Positions 1 through 5,451 of a stretch of DNA of 5,988 nt are shown here, piece after piece. The stretch spans positions 1 through 5,988 of the forward strand of contig JALWJU010000191.1 in NCBI GenBank assembly GCA_026997055.1, written 5' to 3'. The translations under genes were made by a program, and so were the position numbers. Within the stretch, counting starts at the first letter, position 1; the number at the start of each line of letters is the position of its first letter. The notes under the pieces are model-generated. The model was given only the letters and a program-made list of their open reading frames with translations, did not search any database and was not told the DNA's origin. The stretch comes from Paracoccaceae bacterium (GTDB lineage Bacteria > Pseudomonadota > Alphaproteobacteria > Rhodobacterales > Rhodobacteraceae).

Positions 1-447
1 GGGCTCGGTCAGGCCGAAGCAGCCGATGAGTTCGCCGGAAATGAGGCCCGGGAGATACTTCTGCCGCTGCTCCTCGGAGCCATAGGCGTAGATCGGGTAG
101 ATCACCAGGCTCGACTGCACGCTCATCATCGAGCGATAGCCGCTGTCGATGCGCTCGATCTCGCGCGCGATCAGCCCGTAGCTCACATAAGAGGCGCCGA
201 TGCCGCCATATTCCTCGCCCACGGTGACGCCCAGAAGCCCCGCCGCGCCCATTTCGCGAAACAGTTCCGGGGCGGCGGTCTCGTTGGCATAGGCCTCGAT
301 CACCCGCGGCGCGAGCTTGTCTTCGGCAAAGGCGCGGGCGGCGTCGCGCAGCATCCGTTCCTCTTCGCTGAGCTGGCCTTCCAGCCGCAGGGGGTCTTCC
401 CAGTCGAAGCGGCCGAGATCGGGGGCGTCTTTGGGCTTCAGGGGCAT
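1..447 (-). CDS. gcdH: Glutaryl-CoA dehydrogenase, N-terminal part (runs off left edge)
   Basis: This flavin enzyme oxidises and decarboxylates glutaryl-CoA to crotonyl-CoA in lysine, tryptophan and glutarate breakdown, passing electrons to electron-transfer flavoprotein. Reading the minus strand gives 149 residues with no stop. They begin MPLKPKDAPDLGRFDWEDPL and carry segments I recognise from human and bacterial GcdH: FDWEDPL near residue 14, the IDSGYRSMMSVQSSLV stretch around residues 97-112, YAYGSEEQRQKYLP, and GCFGLTEP at the window edge. These cover the acyl-CoA dehydrogenase N-terminal helical domain and the start of the middle beta domain. The family is about 395-405 residues, so roughly 250 residues, including the catalytic Glu, lie outside the window. 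Two in-frame ATGs exist, at 453 and 447. AAGGGA abuts the first but lies 6 nt from the second, so I prefer 447. It is divergent from the LysR gene. Confidence 0.93.
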   Translation of the reverse strand, partial: MPLKPKDAPDLGRFDWEDPLRLEGQLSEEERMLRDAARAFAEDKLAPRVIEAYANETAAPELFREMGAAGLLGVTVGEEYGGIGASYVSYGLIAREIERIDSGYRSMMSVQSSLVIYPIYAYGSEEQRQKYLPGLISGELIGCFGLTEP

Positions 448-554
448 GGTCATTCCCTTATTGCAAATAAATGATGCGCATATTCCATTCTGTACCTATT
501 TTCTGGTGCATGAAAACGATAAAGTAGCAGAAAAACATGCCAATATGGAATGAC
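448..554. promoter_or_regulatory. Divergent promoter/operator region between gcdH and the LysR gene
   Basis: This AT-rich stretch, unlike the GC-rich genes beside it, must hold the promoters of both divergent genes. Visible dyads are: ATGCGCAT, a perfect 8-bp palindrome at 474-481; ATTCCAT at 482-488 matched by ATGGAAT at 545-551; and TTTTC at 499-503 matched by GAAAA at 512-516 with an 8-nt gap. LysR-type regulators usually bind an imperfect dyad with a T-N11-A core in such a position. None of these dyads fits that core exactly, so the true operator is not settled. No convincing -35/-10 pair could be fixed on either strand. Confidence 0.5.
454..459 (-). promoter_or_regulatory. Ribosome binding site of gcdH
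   Basis: On the minus strand AAGGGA is directly followed by ATGACCATG. It touches the outer ATG (451-453) but stands 6 nt from the inner ATG (445-447). That is normal Shine-Dalgarno spacing and decides the start in favour of 447. Confidence 0.6.
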
Positions 555-1433
555 ATGCCGCCCCGTCGCTTCCTCCCTCCCCTGCCCTGGCTCACCGCCT
601 TCGAGGCCGTGGCCCGGCTCGGCTCGGTCACAGAGGCGGCGGCGGAGCTGGCCCTGACCCAGAGCGCGGTCAGTCGGCAGGTGCAGAAGCTGGAGGCGCA
701 TCTGGGCATCGCCCTTTTCCTGCGCCAGAAGAAGCGCCTGGTGCTGACCGGAGCGGGGCGGGCCTATGCGGAAGAGATCCGCGCGGCGATCGGCCGGATC
801 ACCGCGGCGACGATGCGCGCTTCCACCGACCCCAAGGGCGGCACGCTGGAGCTTGCGATCCTGCCCGCCTTCGGCACCCACTGGCTGGCGCCGCGCCTGC
901 CGGAATTTTTTGCCGCTCATCCCGGCGTGACGCTGAACCTGACCACCCGCACGCGGCCGTTCGACTTCGCTACCCAGCCGCTGCACGCGGCGATCCATTT
1001 CGGCCGGGACAACTGGCCGGACACCGAGGCGCTGAAGCTCGCCGAAGAGGACCTGCTGCCGGTGCTGGCGCCTTCGCTGGCAGGGGGCGGTGCGGTCGGA
1101 ATCGCGGACATCGCCTGCCTGCCGCTCCTGCACCTGGAGAGCCGCCGCAGGGCGTGGCGGCAATGGTTCGCCCTGCACGGGCTGGAGGGGGAGGCGCGCT
1201 CCGGGATGGTATTCGACCAGTTTGCCACCATGCAGCAGGCGGCGCTGGCGGGGCTGGGCGCGGCGCTCTTGCCGGGCTGGATGGTGGCGGGCGATCTGCA
1301 GGCGGGAAGGCTGGTCAGCCCGCGCGCCGCGCGTCCGGCGCGGATCGGCGCCTATTGGCTGGTCTGGCCCCGGGCCGGGGCCGCCTTCCCGCCGCTGGCA
1401 GCCTTTCGCGACTGGATTGCGGTGCAGGAATGA
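555..1433 (+). CDS. LysR-type transcriptional regulator, GcvA/GcdR-like
   Basis: This is a DNA-binding regulator, probably controlling the divergent gcdH gene in response to glutarate or a related metabolite; the ligand is inferred from context. From the ATG at 555 it has 292 residues, normal for the family. Residues about 10-68 form the winged helix-turn-helix: PWLTAFEAVARLGSVTEAAA, then LTQSAVSRQVQKLEAHLG and a GxALFLR segment. The rest is a two-lobed effector-binding domain (about 90-285) with the GcvA-group pattern LAPRLPEFFAAHPGVTLNL and a HAAIHFGRDNWP segment. An in-frame ATG at 537 would add six residues (MPIWND) but has no Shine-Dalgarno and would place the ATGGAAT dyad arm inside the gene. 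The ATG at 555 has a weak GGAA 4 nt upstream, and its MPPRRFLPPL start matches family N-termini better. In Pseudomonas a LysR protein named GcdR controls gcdH, but I cannot prove orthology, so no symbol is given. Confidence 0.9.
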   Translation: MPPRRFLPPLPWLTAFEAVARLGSVTEAAAELALTQSAVSRQVQKLEAHLGIALFLRQKKRLVLTGAGRAYAEEIRAAIGRITAATMRASTDPKGGTLELAILPAFGTHWLAPRLPEFFAAHPGVTLNLTTRTRPFDFATQPLHAAIHFGRDNWPDTEALKLAEEDLLPVLAPSLAGGGAVGIADIACLPLLHLESRRRAWRQWFALHGLEGEARSGMVFDQFATMQQAALAGLGAALLPGWMVAGDLQAGRLVSPRAARPARIGAYWLVWPRAGAAFPPLAAFRDWIAVQE

Positions 1434-1568
1434 CAGCGCATCAGGGCCAATTTGTTTCCAATTCGCCGCCTTATTCTAACCGGATTTTTCCATATGCTGT
1501 GCAATGCTTCCAGGAGAGGCGGTGAATGCGCTTCGCTTCCGAAATGTGAAGTGACGAAAGGGTACGCC
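1434..1568 (+). promoter_or_regulatory. Leader region upstream of the RTX-Hint gene
   Basis: This 135-bp gap follows the regulator stop and should hold the promoter of the large RTX gene. A weak sigma-70-like candidate is TTGTTT at 1452-1457 with TTCTAA at 1474-1479, a 16-nt spacer. The frame of the large gene stays open upstream to a TTG at 1452, but the residues this would add (MFPIRRLILTGFFH...) look unlike protein and that start has no ribosome site. No strong terminator for the LysR gene is visible. Confidence 0.3.
1557..1562 (+). promoter_or_regulatory. Ribosome binding site of the RTX-Hint gene
   Basis: AAAGGG lies 6 nt before the ATG at 1569. It fixes the start there rather than at the far-upstream TTG at 1452, which shares the frame. 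Confidence 0.7.
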
Positions 1569-4376
1569 ATGGCGAATTATCTGCTGGATTGGTCAAGCGC
1601 CGGCGCGAATGGCTCCTATACGCTGGGATCGGGCACGGATGCGCTGGGCGTGACCATCGCCACCTCGACCAACAGCGCCGGGCGGACGGGCAATGTGACA
1701 AGCTTCGGTACGCCGCCGGAACAGGTGCTGTGGGTCAGCGGGCTGACCGAGCCGGTCACCACCACCCTGACCTTTGACGCGCCGGTGGGCAACCTTTCGT
1801 TCGAATTGTTCGACGTGGATCAGGGCGGCGGCTGGGACGACCGGGTGACGATCATCGCCACCAATGCCGCCGGCGACCAGGTGCCGGTGAGCTTTTCCGA
1901 TCTGGACGGGCTGCACACGGTTTCGGGCAATACGGTCGATGCCGATGGCAATGCCAGTGGCGGGGTCGAGACCGCGGGCGCGCCGGATTCGGTCACGGTC
2001 AGCATTGCCGGGCCGATCGTCAGCCTCTCGGTGACGTTCGACAATGGCGAAAGCGCGGCCAATACCGGCATGATCGGGCTTGGCGACATCAGCTTCGCCT
2101 CCCCGCCGCCGCTTGACGAGATCGTGGAGGGCACCGCCGGAGACGACACGATCGACGACACCTATACCGGCGACCCCGAAGGCGACATGGTGGACCATGG
2201 CGACAATTCGGCGGGCAATGACGACGACGTGATCGAGGCCTATGGCGGCAATGACACGGTCTTTGCCGGGCTGGGCGACGACGAAGTGCATGGCGGCGAG
2301 GGCGATGACTTCATCTCCGGCGGCTTCGGCGATGACGTGCTCTACGGCGATGCCGGCGATGACGAGATCAACGGCGACGAGGGCAATGACACCATCCATG
2401 GCGGCGCCGGGGCGGACCACTCCGAGATGGGTTCGGGCAACGATACCTTTTACGGTGGCGATGGCGACGACTGGGTAAACGGCGATTACGGCAACGACGT
2501 GCTTCATGGCGGCGCCGGCAACGACTTCCTGCGCGGCTCCTGGGGCAATGACACGATCTATTCCGGCGGCGAGGGCGAGGGCGATGATTACCTCTGGGGC
2601 GGATATGGCGACGATACCTTTGTCATCGAAAACGGTTTCGGCAACGATTCCATCTCCGGTGAGGATCAGGGGGAGACGCTTGGCGATACGCTGGACCTCA
2701 GCGGTGTTACGGACGATCTGACCATCGACCTCACCGCCGTCAATCCGGGCGAGGGCACCTTTACCGACGGCACCTATACGGCCGATTACAACGGGATCGA
2801 GCATATCATCCTCGGCGCCGGCACCGATACGCTGGTAATGGCCGATCTGGGCGGCGCGGAGCGGGTGGAGCAGTTTGCCGCGCCTACGGACAATGGCGAC
2901 GGCACCTGGACCGGCCACGATCGGCTGGATGTCTCGGGCCTGACGCGCGACGGCGGCTCCACCCCGGTCACCACCGAAGACGTGACCGTGAGCGACGACG
3001 GCAGCGGCAATGCGGTGCTGACCTTCCCCGGCGGCGAGAGCATCACCCTGATCGGGGTTGCGCCTGCCGATGTCGCCGATCCCGCCGCGCTCGAAGCGAT
3101 GGGGATACCGCCGGCACCGGACGGGATCGTCTCCGGCACCGCCGGCGACGACACGATCGGCTTCGACTATGTGGATGCCGATGGCGATGTGATCGACAAT
3201 GGCGACGCCCGCCTGCCCGGTGAGGTCGGCGACGATGACATCATCGAGGCGGGCGCCGGCAATGACACCATCAACGCGGGTTTCGGCAATGACGAGGTCC
3301 ATGCCGGAGACGGCGATGATACGGTCAAGGGCTGGACCGGCGATGACGAGATCTTCGGCGGCGCCGGCAACGACAGCCTGCAGGGCCAGGACGGCGATGA
3401 CACCGTGCTTGGCGAGGCGGGCGACGATACGCTGACCGGCGGCGAAGGCAATGACGACCTGCAGGGCGGCGCGGGTAGCGATTCGCTGAGCGGGGGCATC
3501 GGTTCCGACGTTCTGACAGGTGGAGATGGAGACGACACGCTGGACGGCGGTACGGGCGCTGATGTGATGAGCGGCGGCGCGGATCGGGATACCTTCGTCA
3601 ACGTCACCGCGGGCGACGTGATCGACGGCGGCGAGACCGGCGTGGATCACGACGTGATCGACATGACCGGCGCCGGTCCCTACCACGTCAACTACGACCC
3701 GGCCAACAGCGAGAACGGCACCATCGACTTCCTTGATGCGAGCGGCAATGTCACCGGCTCGCTGTCCTTTACCAATATCGAGGAGATCGTGCCCTGCTTC
3801 ACCCCCGGCAGCCTGATCGCCACGAGCAGAGGCGCCTGCCCGATCGAGAAGCTGCGCGAAGGCGACAAGGTCATCACCCGCGACCGCGGCTATCAGGAGA
3901 TCCGCTGGATCGGTCGGCGCCATGTGGACCGCCGCTGGCTCGGTCGTGCGCCGCACCTGGCGCCGGTTCTGATCCGCAAGGGCGCGCTGGGCGGCGACAT
4001 GCCCGCGCGCGACATGCTGGTCAGCCCCAATCACCGGATGCTGATGGCCGATGCAGGCAACTGGCAGCTCTTCGGCGAGCGCGAAGTGCTGGCGGCGGCC
4101 AAGCACCTGGTGGGTCGGCCCGGGATCGAGCGGGCGCAGGTTTCGCAGGTCACCTATATTCACCTGATGTTCGACCGTCACGAGATCATCAATGCCGACG
4201 ATTGCTGGAGCGAGAGCTTCCAGCCCGGCGATTATGTGATGGGCGGGCTTGGCGAGGACCAGCGCGCTGAAATATACGAGCTTTTCCCGGAGCTGGAGGG
4301 CCGTCTCGCGCTGGAAGACTACAAGGTCGCCCGCCCGGTGGTAAAACGGCACGAAGCAGTGCTGATCGGACCTTAG
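1569..4376 (+). CDS. RTX calcium-binding protein with C-terminal Hint (hedgehog/intein) domain
   Basis: This 935-residue acidic protein is probably exported and self-processing. Residues 1-180 (MANYLLDWSS...) are beta-rich, with a FELFDVDQGGGWDDRVTI segment; I do not assign this domain to a family. Residue 188 starts GTAGDDTI, and RTX nonapeptides of the GGxGxDxux type fill about 226-334. A linker domain (about 350-515) follows. A second GTAGDDTI leader at 523 precedes another dozen repeats at about 563-675. Residues 743-890 are a Hint_2-type domain: CFTPGSLIAT at Cys743 (the nucleophile after Val-Pro), EKLREGDKVITRD, the SPNHRM block with His822, and a SESFQPGDYV end. There is no N-terminal signal peptide, which fits type I secretion, but no ABC/MFP secretion genes lie nearby. 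RTX repeats bind calcium outside the cell, and Hint domains cleave at their Cys. The canonical intein His-Asn end is absent, so hedgehog-like N-terminal cleavage is more likely than splicing. The substrate or adhesive role is unknown. The start is fixed by AAAGGG 6 nt upstream. Confidence 0.93.
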   Translation: MANYLLDWSSAGANGSYTLGSGTDALGVTIATSTNSAGRTGNVTSFGTPPEQVLWVSGLTEPVTTTLTFDAPVGNLSFELFDVDQGGGWDDRVTIIATNAAGDQVPVSFSDLDGLHTVSGNTVDADGNASGGVETAGAPDSVTVSIAGPIVSLSVTFDNGESAANTGMIGLGDISFASPPPLDEIVEGTAGDDTIDDTYTGDPEGDMVDHGDNSAGNDDDVIEAYGGNDTVFAGLGDDEVHGGEGDDFISGGFGDDVLYGDAGDDEINGDEGNDTIHGGAGADHSEMGSGNDTFYGGDGDDWVNGDYGNDVLHGGAGNDFLRGSWGNDTIYSGGEGEGDDYLWGGYGDDTFVIENGFGNDSISGEDQGETLGDTLDLSGVTDDLTIDLTAVNPGEGTFTDGTYTADYNGIEHIILGAGTDTLVMADLGGAERVEQFAAPTDNGDGTWTGHDRLDVSGLTRDGGSTPVTTEDVTVSDDGSGNAVLTFPGGESITLIGVAPADVADPAALEAMGIPPAPDGIVSGTAGDDTIGFDYVDADGDVIDNGDARLPGEVGDDDIIEAGAGNDTINAGFGNDEVHAGDGDDTVKGWTGDDEIFGGAGNDSLQGQDGDDTVLGEAGDDTLTGGEGNDDLQGGAGSDSLSGGIGSDVLTGGDGDDTLDGGTGADVMSGGADRDTFVNVTAGDVIDGGETGVDHDVIDMTGAGPYHVNYDPANSENGTIDFLDASGNVTGSLSFTNIEEIVPCFTPGSLIATSRGACPIEKLREGDKVITRDRGYQEIRWIGRRHVDRRWLGRAPHLAPVLIRKGALGGDMPARDMLVSPNHRMLMADAGNWQLFGEREVLAAAKHLVGRPGIERAQVSQVTYIHLMFDRHEIINADDCWSESFQPGDYVMGGLGEDQRAEIYELFPELEGRLALEDYKVARPVVKRHEAVLIGP
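2244..2571 (+). repeat. First block of RTX nonapeptide-coding 27-bp repeats
   Basis: About twelve imperfect tandem 27-bp units code for GGNDTVFAG, LGDDEVHGG, EGDDFISGG, FGDDVLYGD and similar units. The units are diverged at the DNA level, so this is an old coding repeat rather than a recent expansion. Glycine and aspartate at fixed positions form calcium-binding parallel beta-rolls in this family. Confidence 0.9.
3255..3587 (+). repeat. Second block of RTX nonapeptide-coding 27-bp repeats
   Basis: About twelve units (AGNDTINAG, FGNDEVHAG, DGDDTVKGW through TGADVMSGG) form a second beta-roll. Both blocks are preceded by the same leader pattern: GTAGDDTI, then an acidic stretch with D-x-V/M-D-x-G-D, then DDDVIEA or DDDIIEA. 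This suggests the whole module was duplicated within the gene. Confidence 0.9.
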
Positions 4377-4421
4377 GTCACATACCCATAAACAGGAAGG
4401 TCACATACCCATAAACAGGAT
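4376..4421. repeat. 23-bp tandem direct repeat overlapping the RTX-Hint stop codon
   Basis: A 22-nt sequence beginning GGTCACATACCCATAAAC and ending AGGA occurs at 4376-4397 and again, identically, at 4399-4420, giving a 23-bp period. The first copy begins at the last base of the TAG stop. Perfect identity means a recent duplication. It lies immediately before the transposase remnant, so it may be a duplicated insertion-sequence end; this is inference. Confidence 0.85.
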
Positions 4422-4473
4422 TCCCTTTTCTGACGGGGTGTGATGCACTTTCTGCAAAGGGCAGGAAGGTTTC

Positions 4474-4740
4474 ATGGCGCGATTTGAGCCGACGGATTTC
4501 GAGTGATCGGTGACCCAGCCCCTGTTGCCGACGCAGGATCGGGGCAAGCCGCGTGTGGACAGCCGGCGGGTGCTGAATGGTATCTTCCGGCGCCTGCGAC
4601 CGGGTGGGGGCGAGAGAAGCGCCGCCGACATCGCTCGACCCGCGGCGCGGCCTTCGACCGGGATTTCGCCCGCATTGATCTTCGGCCGGAAATTCCGTCG
4701 CCCATGCGTTCGGCCAGCAATACAGGCGAAGGTGGCGTGA
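4474..4740 (+). pseudogene. Decayed IS5-family transposase, N-terminal fragment
   Basis: The frame from ATG 4474 reads MARFEPTDFE, a TGA stop at 4504-4506, then SVTQPLLPTQDRGKPRVDSR and RVLNGIFRRLRPGG. In intact IS427-type transposases, as I recall them, this reads MARF..TDFEWSVIQPLLP...G.PRVDDRRVLNGIFW.LR.GAPW. The stop therefore stands exactly where the conserved Trp codon TGG should be. An AGGAAGG ribosome site precedes the ATG. After about codon 40 the expected GAPWxDIPxRYGPxTTCYNRF segment is garbled, with only an ADIAR echo. Further on, GISPALIFGRKFRRP vaguely resembles a later transposase segment, which would suggest an internal deletion, but this is weak. The DDE catalytic residues are absent, so it cannot be active. 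Confidence 0.72.
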
Positions 4741-4759
4741 CGTTGCGTGCCGCACCATA

Positions 4760-4774
4760 TGATTGGGCGAATCA
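4760..4774. promoter_or_regulatory. Small inverted repeat upstream of the thioesterase gene
   Basis: TGATT and AATCA form a perfect 5-bp dyad around a 5-nt centre (GGGCG), about 60 bp before the thioesterase start. It resembles an FNR-like site, but the spacing between the TGAT and ATCA halves is 7 rather than 4 nt, so it does not fit. A second short dyad, TTCCC-CC-GGGAA, sits at 4806-4817 just before the ribosome site. Either could be an operator or chance. Confidence 0.2.
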
Positions 4775-4820
4775 GATAGTATCCCGGTAAAGCGGGCGCT
4801 GAATATTCCCCCGGGAAGCC

Positions 4821-4826
4821 GAAGGA
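4821..4826 (+). promoter_or_regulatory. Ribosome binding site of the thioesterase gene
   Basis: GAAGGA lies 7 nt before the ATG at 4834, good spacing that supports this start. Confidence 0.65.
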
Positions 4827-4833
4827 TCATATC

Positions 4834-5277
4834 ATGACCCAACCCGACATCATTGATCTGGCCAGGTCGATCTTCTGCGGGCAGCCCTTCAGCAGACATA
4901 TCGGCGCGGATCTTGTGGAGATCACCCATACGCGAGCGGTCATCGAGGTCGAATTGCGCGACGAATTGCGCCAGCAGCACGGCTATGCCCATGGTGGCGT
5001 CCTATCCTACCTCGCCGACAACGCCATCACATTCGCCGGCGGCGTTGCGCTTTTCGGCGACGCGCTGACCTCAGAATTCAAGATAAACTACCTCAGACCC
5101 GGAACCGGCCCGCTTCTACGTGCAGTCGCCGAACCGGTCTCCATCTCGGGGCGTCGGGCAGTGTGTCAGTGCCGAATCCTCTCCGTGGACGGTGAGGAAG
5201 AAGCGCTTGCAGCTCTCGCCCAGGGGACAGTGGTTCGGCTCTCGAGCGGGAAGCCCAAGAGTGGTCCACGGACCTAG
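4834..5277 (+). CDS. PaaI-family hotdog-fold acyl-CoA thioesterase
   Basis: This 147-residue protein, of normal length for the family, probably hydrolyses an acyl-CoA or aryl-CoA thioester in the cytoplasm as a homotetramer. The PaaI/4HBT signature is clear at residues 49-64: HGYAHGGVLSYLADNA, with the HGG turn at 53-55 and Asp62 in the position of the catalytic Asp of PaaI at the start of the central hotdog helix. A beta-sheet pattern follows: TSEFKINYLRPGTGPLLRAV (79-98), SGRRAVCQCRILSV and LAQGTVVRL. The start is set by GAAGGA 7 nt upstream. It stands alone, after a transposase remnant and before a palindromic element, and no paa genes are visible, so the substrate cannot be named. The TAG stop lies within the CTAG that bounds the downstream element, so the last few residues (KPKSGPRT) may have been shaped by insertion, though the fold looks complete. 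Confidence 0.88.
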   Translation: MTQPDIIDLARSIFCGQPFSRHIGADLVEITHTRAVIEVELRDELRQQHGYAHGGVLSYLADNAITFAGGVALFGDALTSEFKINYLRPGTGPLLRAVAEPVSISGRRAVCQCRILSVDGEEEALAALAQGTVVRLSSGKPKSGPRT

Positions 5278-5441
5278 GGTCAGGCCCCATTGATCCCACG
5301 TTCACAGCGGAGCAGGCGCGAAATATCAGGGGCTTTTTGCCCGCCGGACAGGGGGGCGCCCCTTTCCAAGGGCAAAGGCCCCTGAGACGAAGCGCCTGCG
5401 CTGCCCTTCGGGTCAGGCGGATTAATGGGTCCCAACCCTAG
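5274..5441. mobile_element. MITE-like palindromic element with CTAG ends
   Basis: The 23 bp at 5274-5296 (CTAGGGTCAGGCCCC...) match the reverse complement of 5419-5441 at 19 positions. The match continues inward: GCAGGCGC 5312-5319 with GCGCCTGC 5392-5399, TCAGGGGC 5326-5333 with GCCCCTGA 5378-5385, and TTTGCCC 5336-5342 with GGGCAAA 5370-5376. This leaves a 27-nt loop that itself holds the palindrome GGGGCGCCCC (5353-5362). It has no coding capacity. The shape fits a non-autonomous miniature inverted-repeat element. CTAG at both ends may be a target duplication, as IS5-family relatives favour YTAR or CTAG targets. The parent element is unknown. Confidence 0.7.
5326..5385. terminator. Possible bidirectional terminator in the palindrome core
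   Basis: The inner arms of the palindrome (5326-5342 and 5370-5385) pair almost perfectly, and GGGC-TTTTT-GCCC forms a smaller hairpin at 5330-5342. The element lies between two convergent genes, so a strong hairpin here would stop transcription from both sides. There is no long U tract directly after a stem, so intrinsic termination is only an inference. Confidence 0.3.
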
Positions 5442-5451
5442 CTCTTCATGC

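Larger units (their letters stand above)
4376..4740 (+). mobile_element. Remnant of an IS5-family (IS427-type) insertion sequence
   Basis: The stretch between the RTX stop and the thioesterase promoter holds an IS5-type transposase beginning and its leader (GGATTCCCTTTT then an AGGAAGG ribosome site). The left edge is placed at the YTAG tetranucleotide TTAG (4373-4376). No matching inverted right end is visible, so the right boundary is a guess: recognisable transposase similarity fades near 4600 and the frame closes at 4740. A complete member would be about 800-900 bp, so most of the element is missing. Confidence 0.5.

Noticed and set aside
450..1178. 242-codon minus-strand open frame opposite the LysR gene
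   Set aside because: It is an Arg/Gln/Gly-rich shadow of the LysR reading frame and overlaps the divergent promoter region.
1452..1568. N-terminal extension of the RTX-Hint protein from the TTG at 1452
   Set aside because: It lacks a ribosome site and its residues do not form a convincing signal peptide, whereas ATG 1569 has a good AAAGGG.
2244..3587. CRISPR array or noncoding satellite
   Set aside because: The 27-bp periodicity is in frame and codes for RTX nonapeptides. There are no identical repeats with unique spacers.
1593..4352. 919-codon open frame on the minus strand antisense to the RTX-Hint gene
   Set aside because: It is a mirror of the GC-rich, repetitive GGC/GAC coding on the plus strand, which leaves no stops in one antisense frame. 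Its product is a low-complexity Val/Ala/Ile-rich repeat with no domain pattern, while the plus frame has clear RTX and Hint motifs.
4731..4741. Possible inverted right end of the IS remnant (GGTGGCGTGAC against GGTATGTGAC)
   Set aside because: The match is short, needs a gap, and has no adjoining YTAR. Chance is as likely.
4760..4774. FNR-type operator before the thioesterase gene
   Set aside because: The half-sites are 7 nt apart where FNR sites need 4, so only a generic dyad is reported.
4378..4992. 204-codon minus-strand open frame across the transposase remnant and into the thioesterase gene
   Set aside because: It is antisense to both the transposase fragment and the start of the thioesterase. 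No domain is recognisable, and the C-terminal repeat simply reflects the 23-bp duplication.
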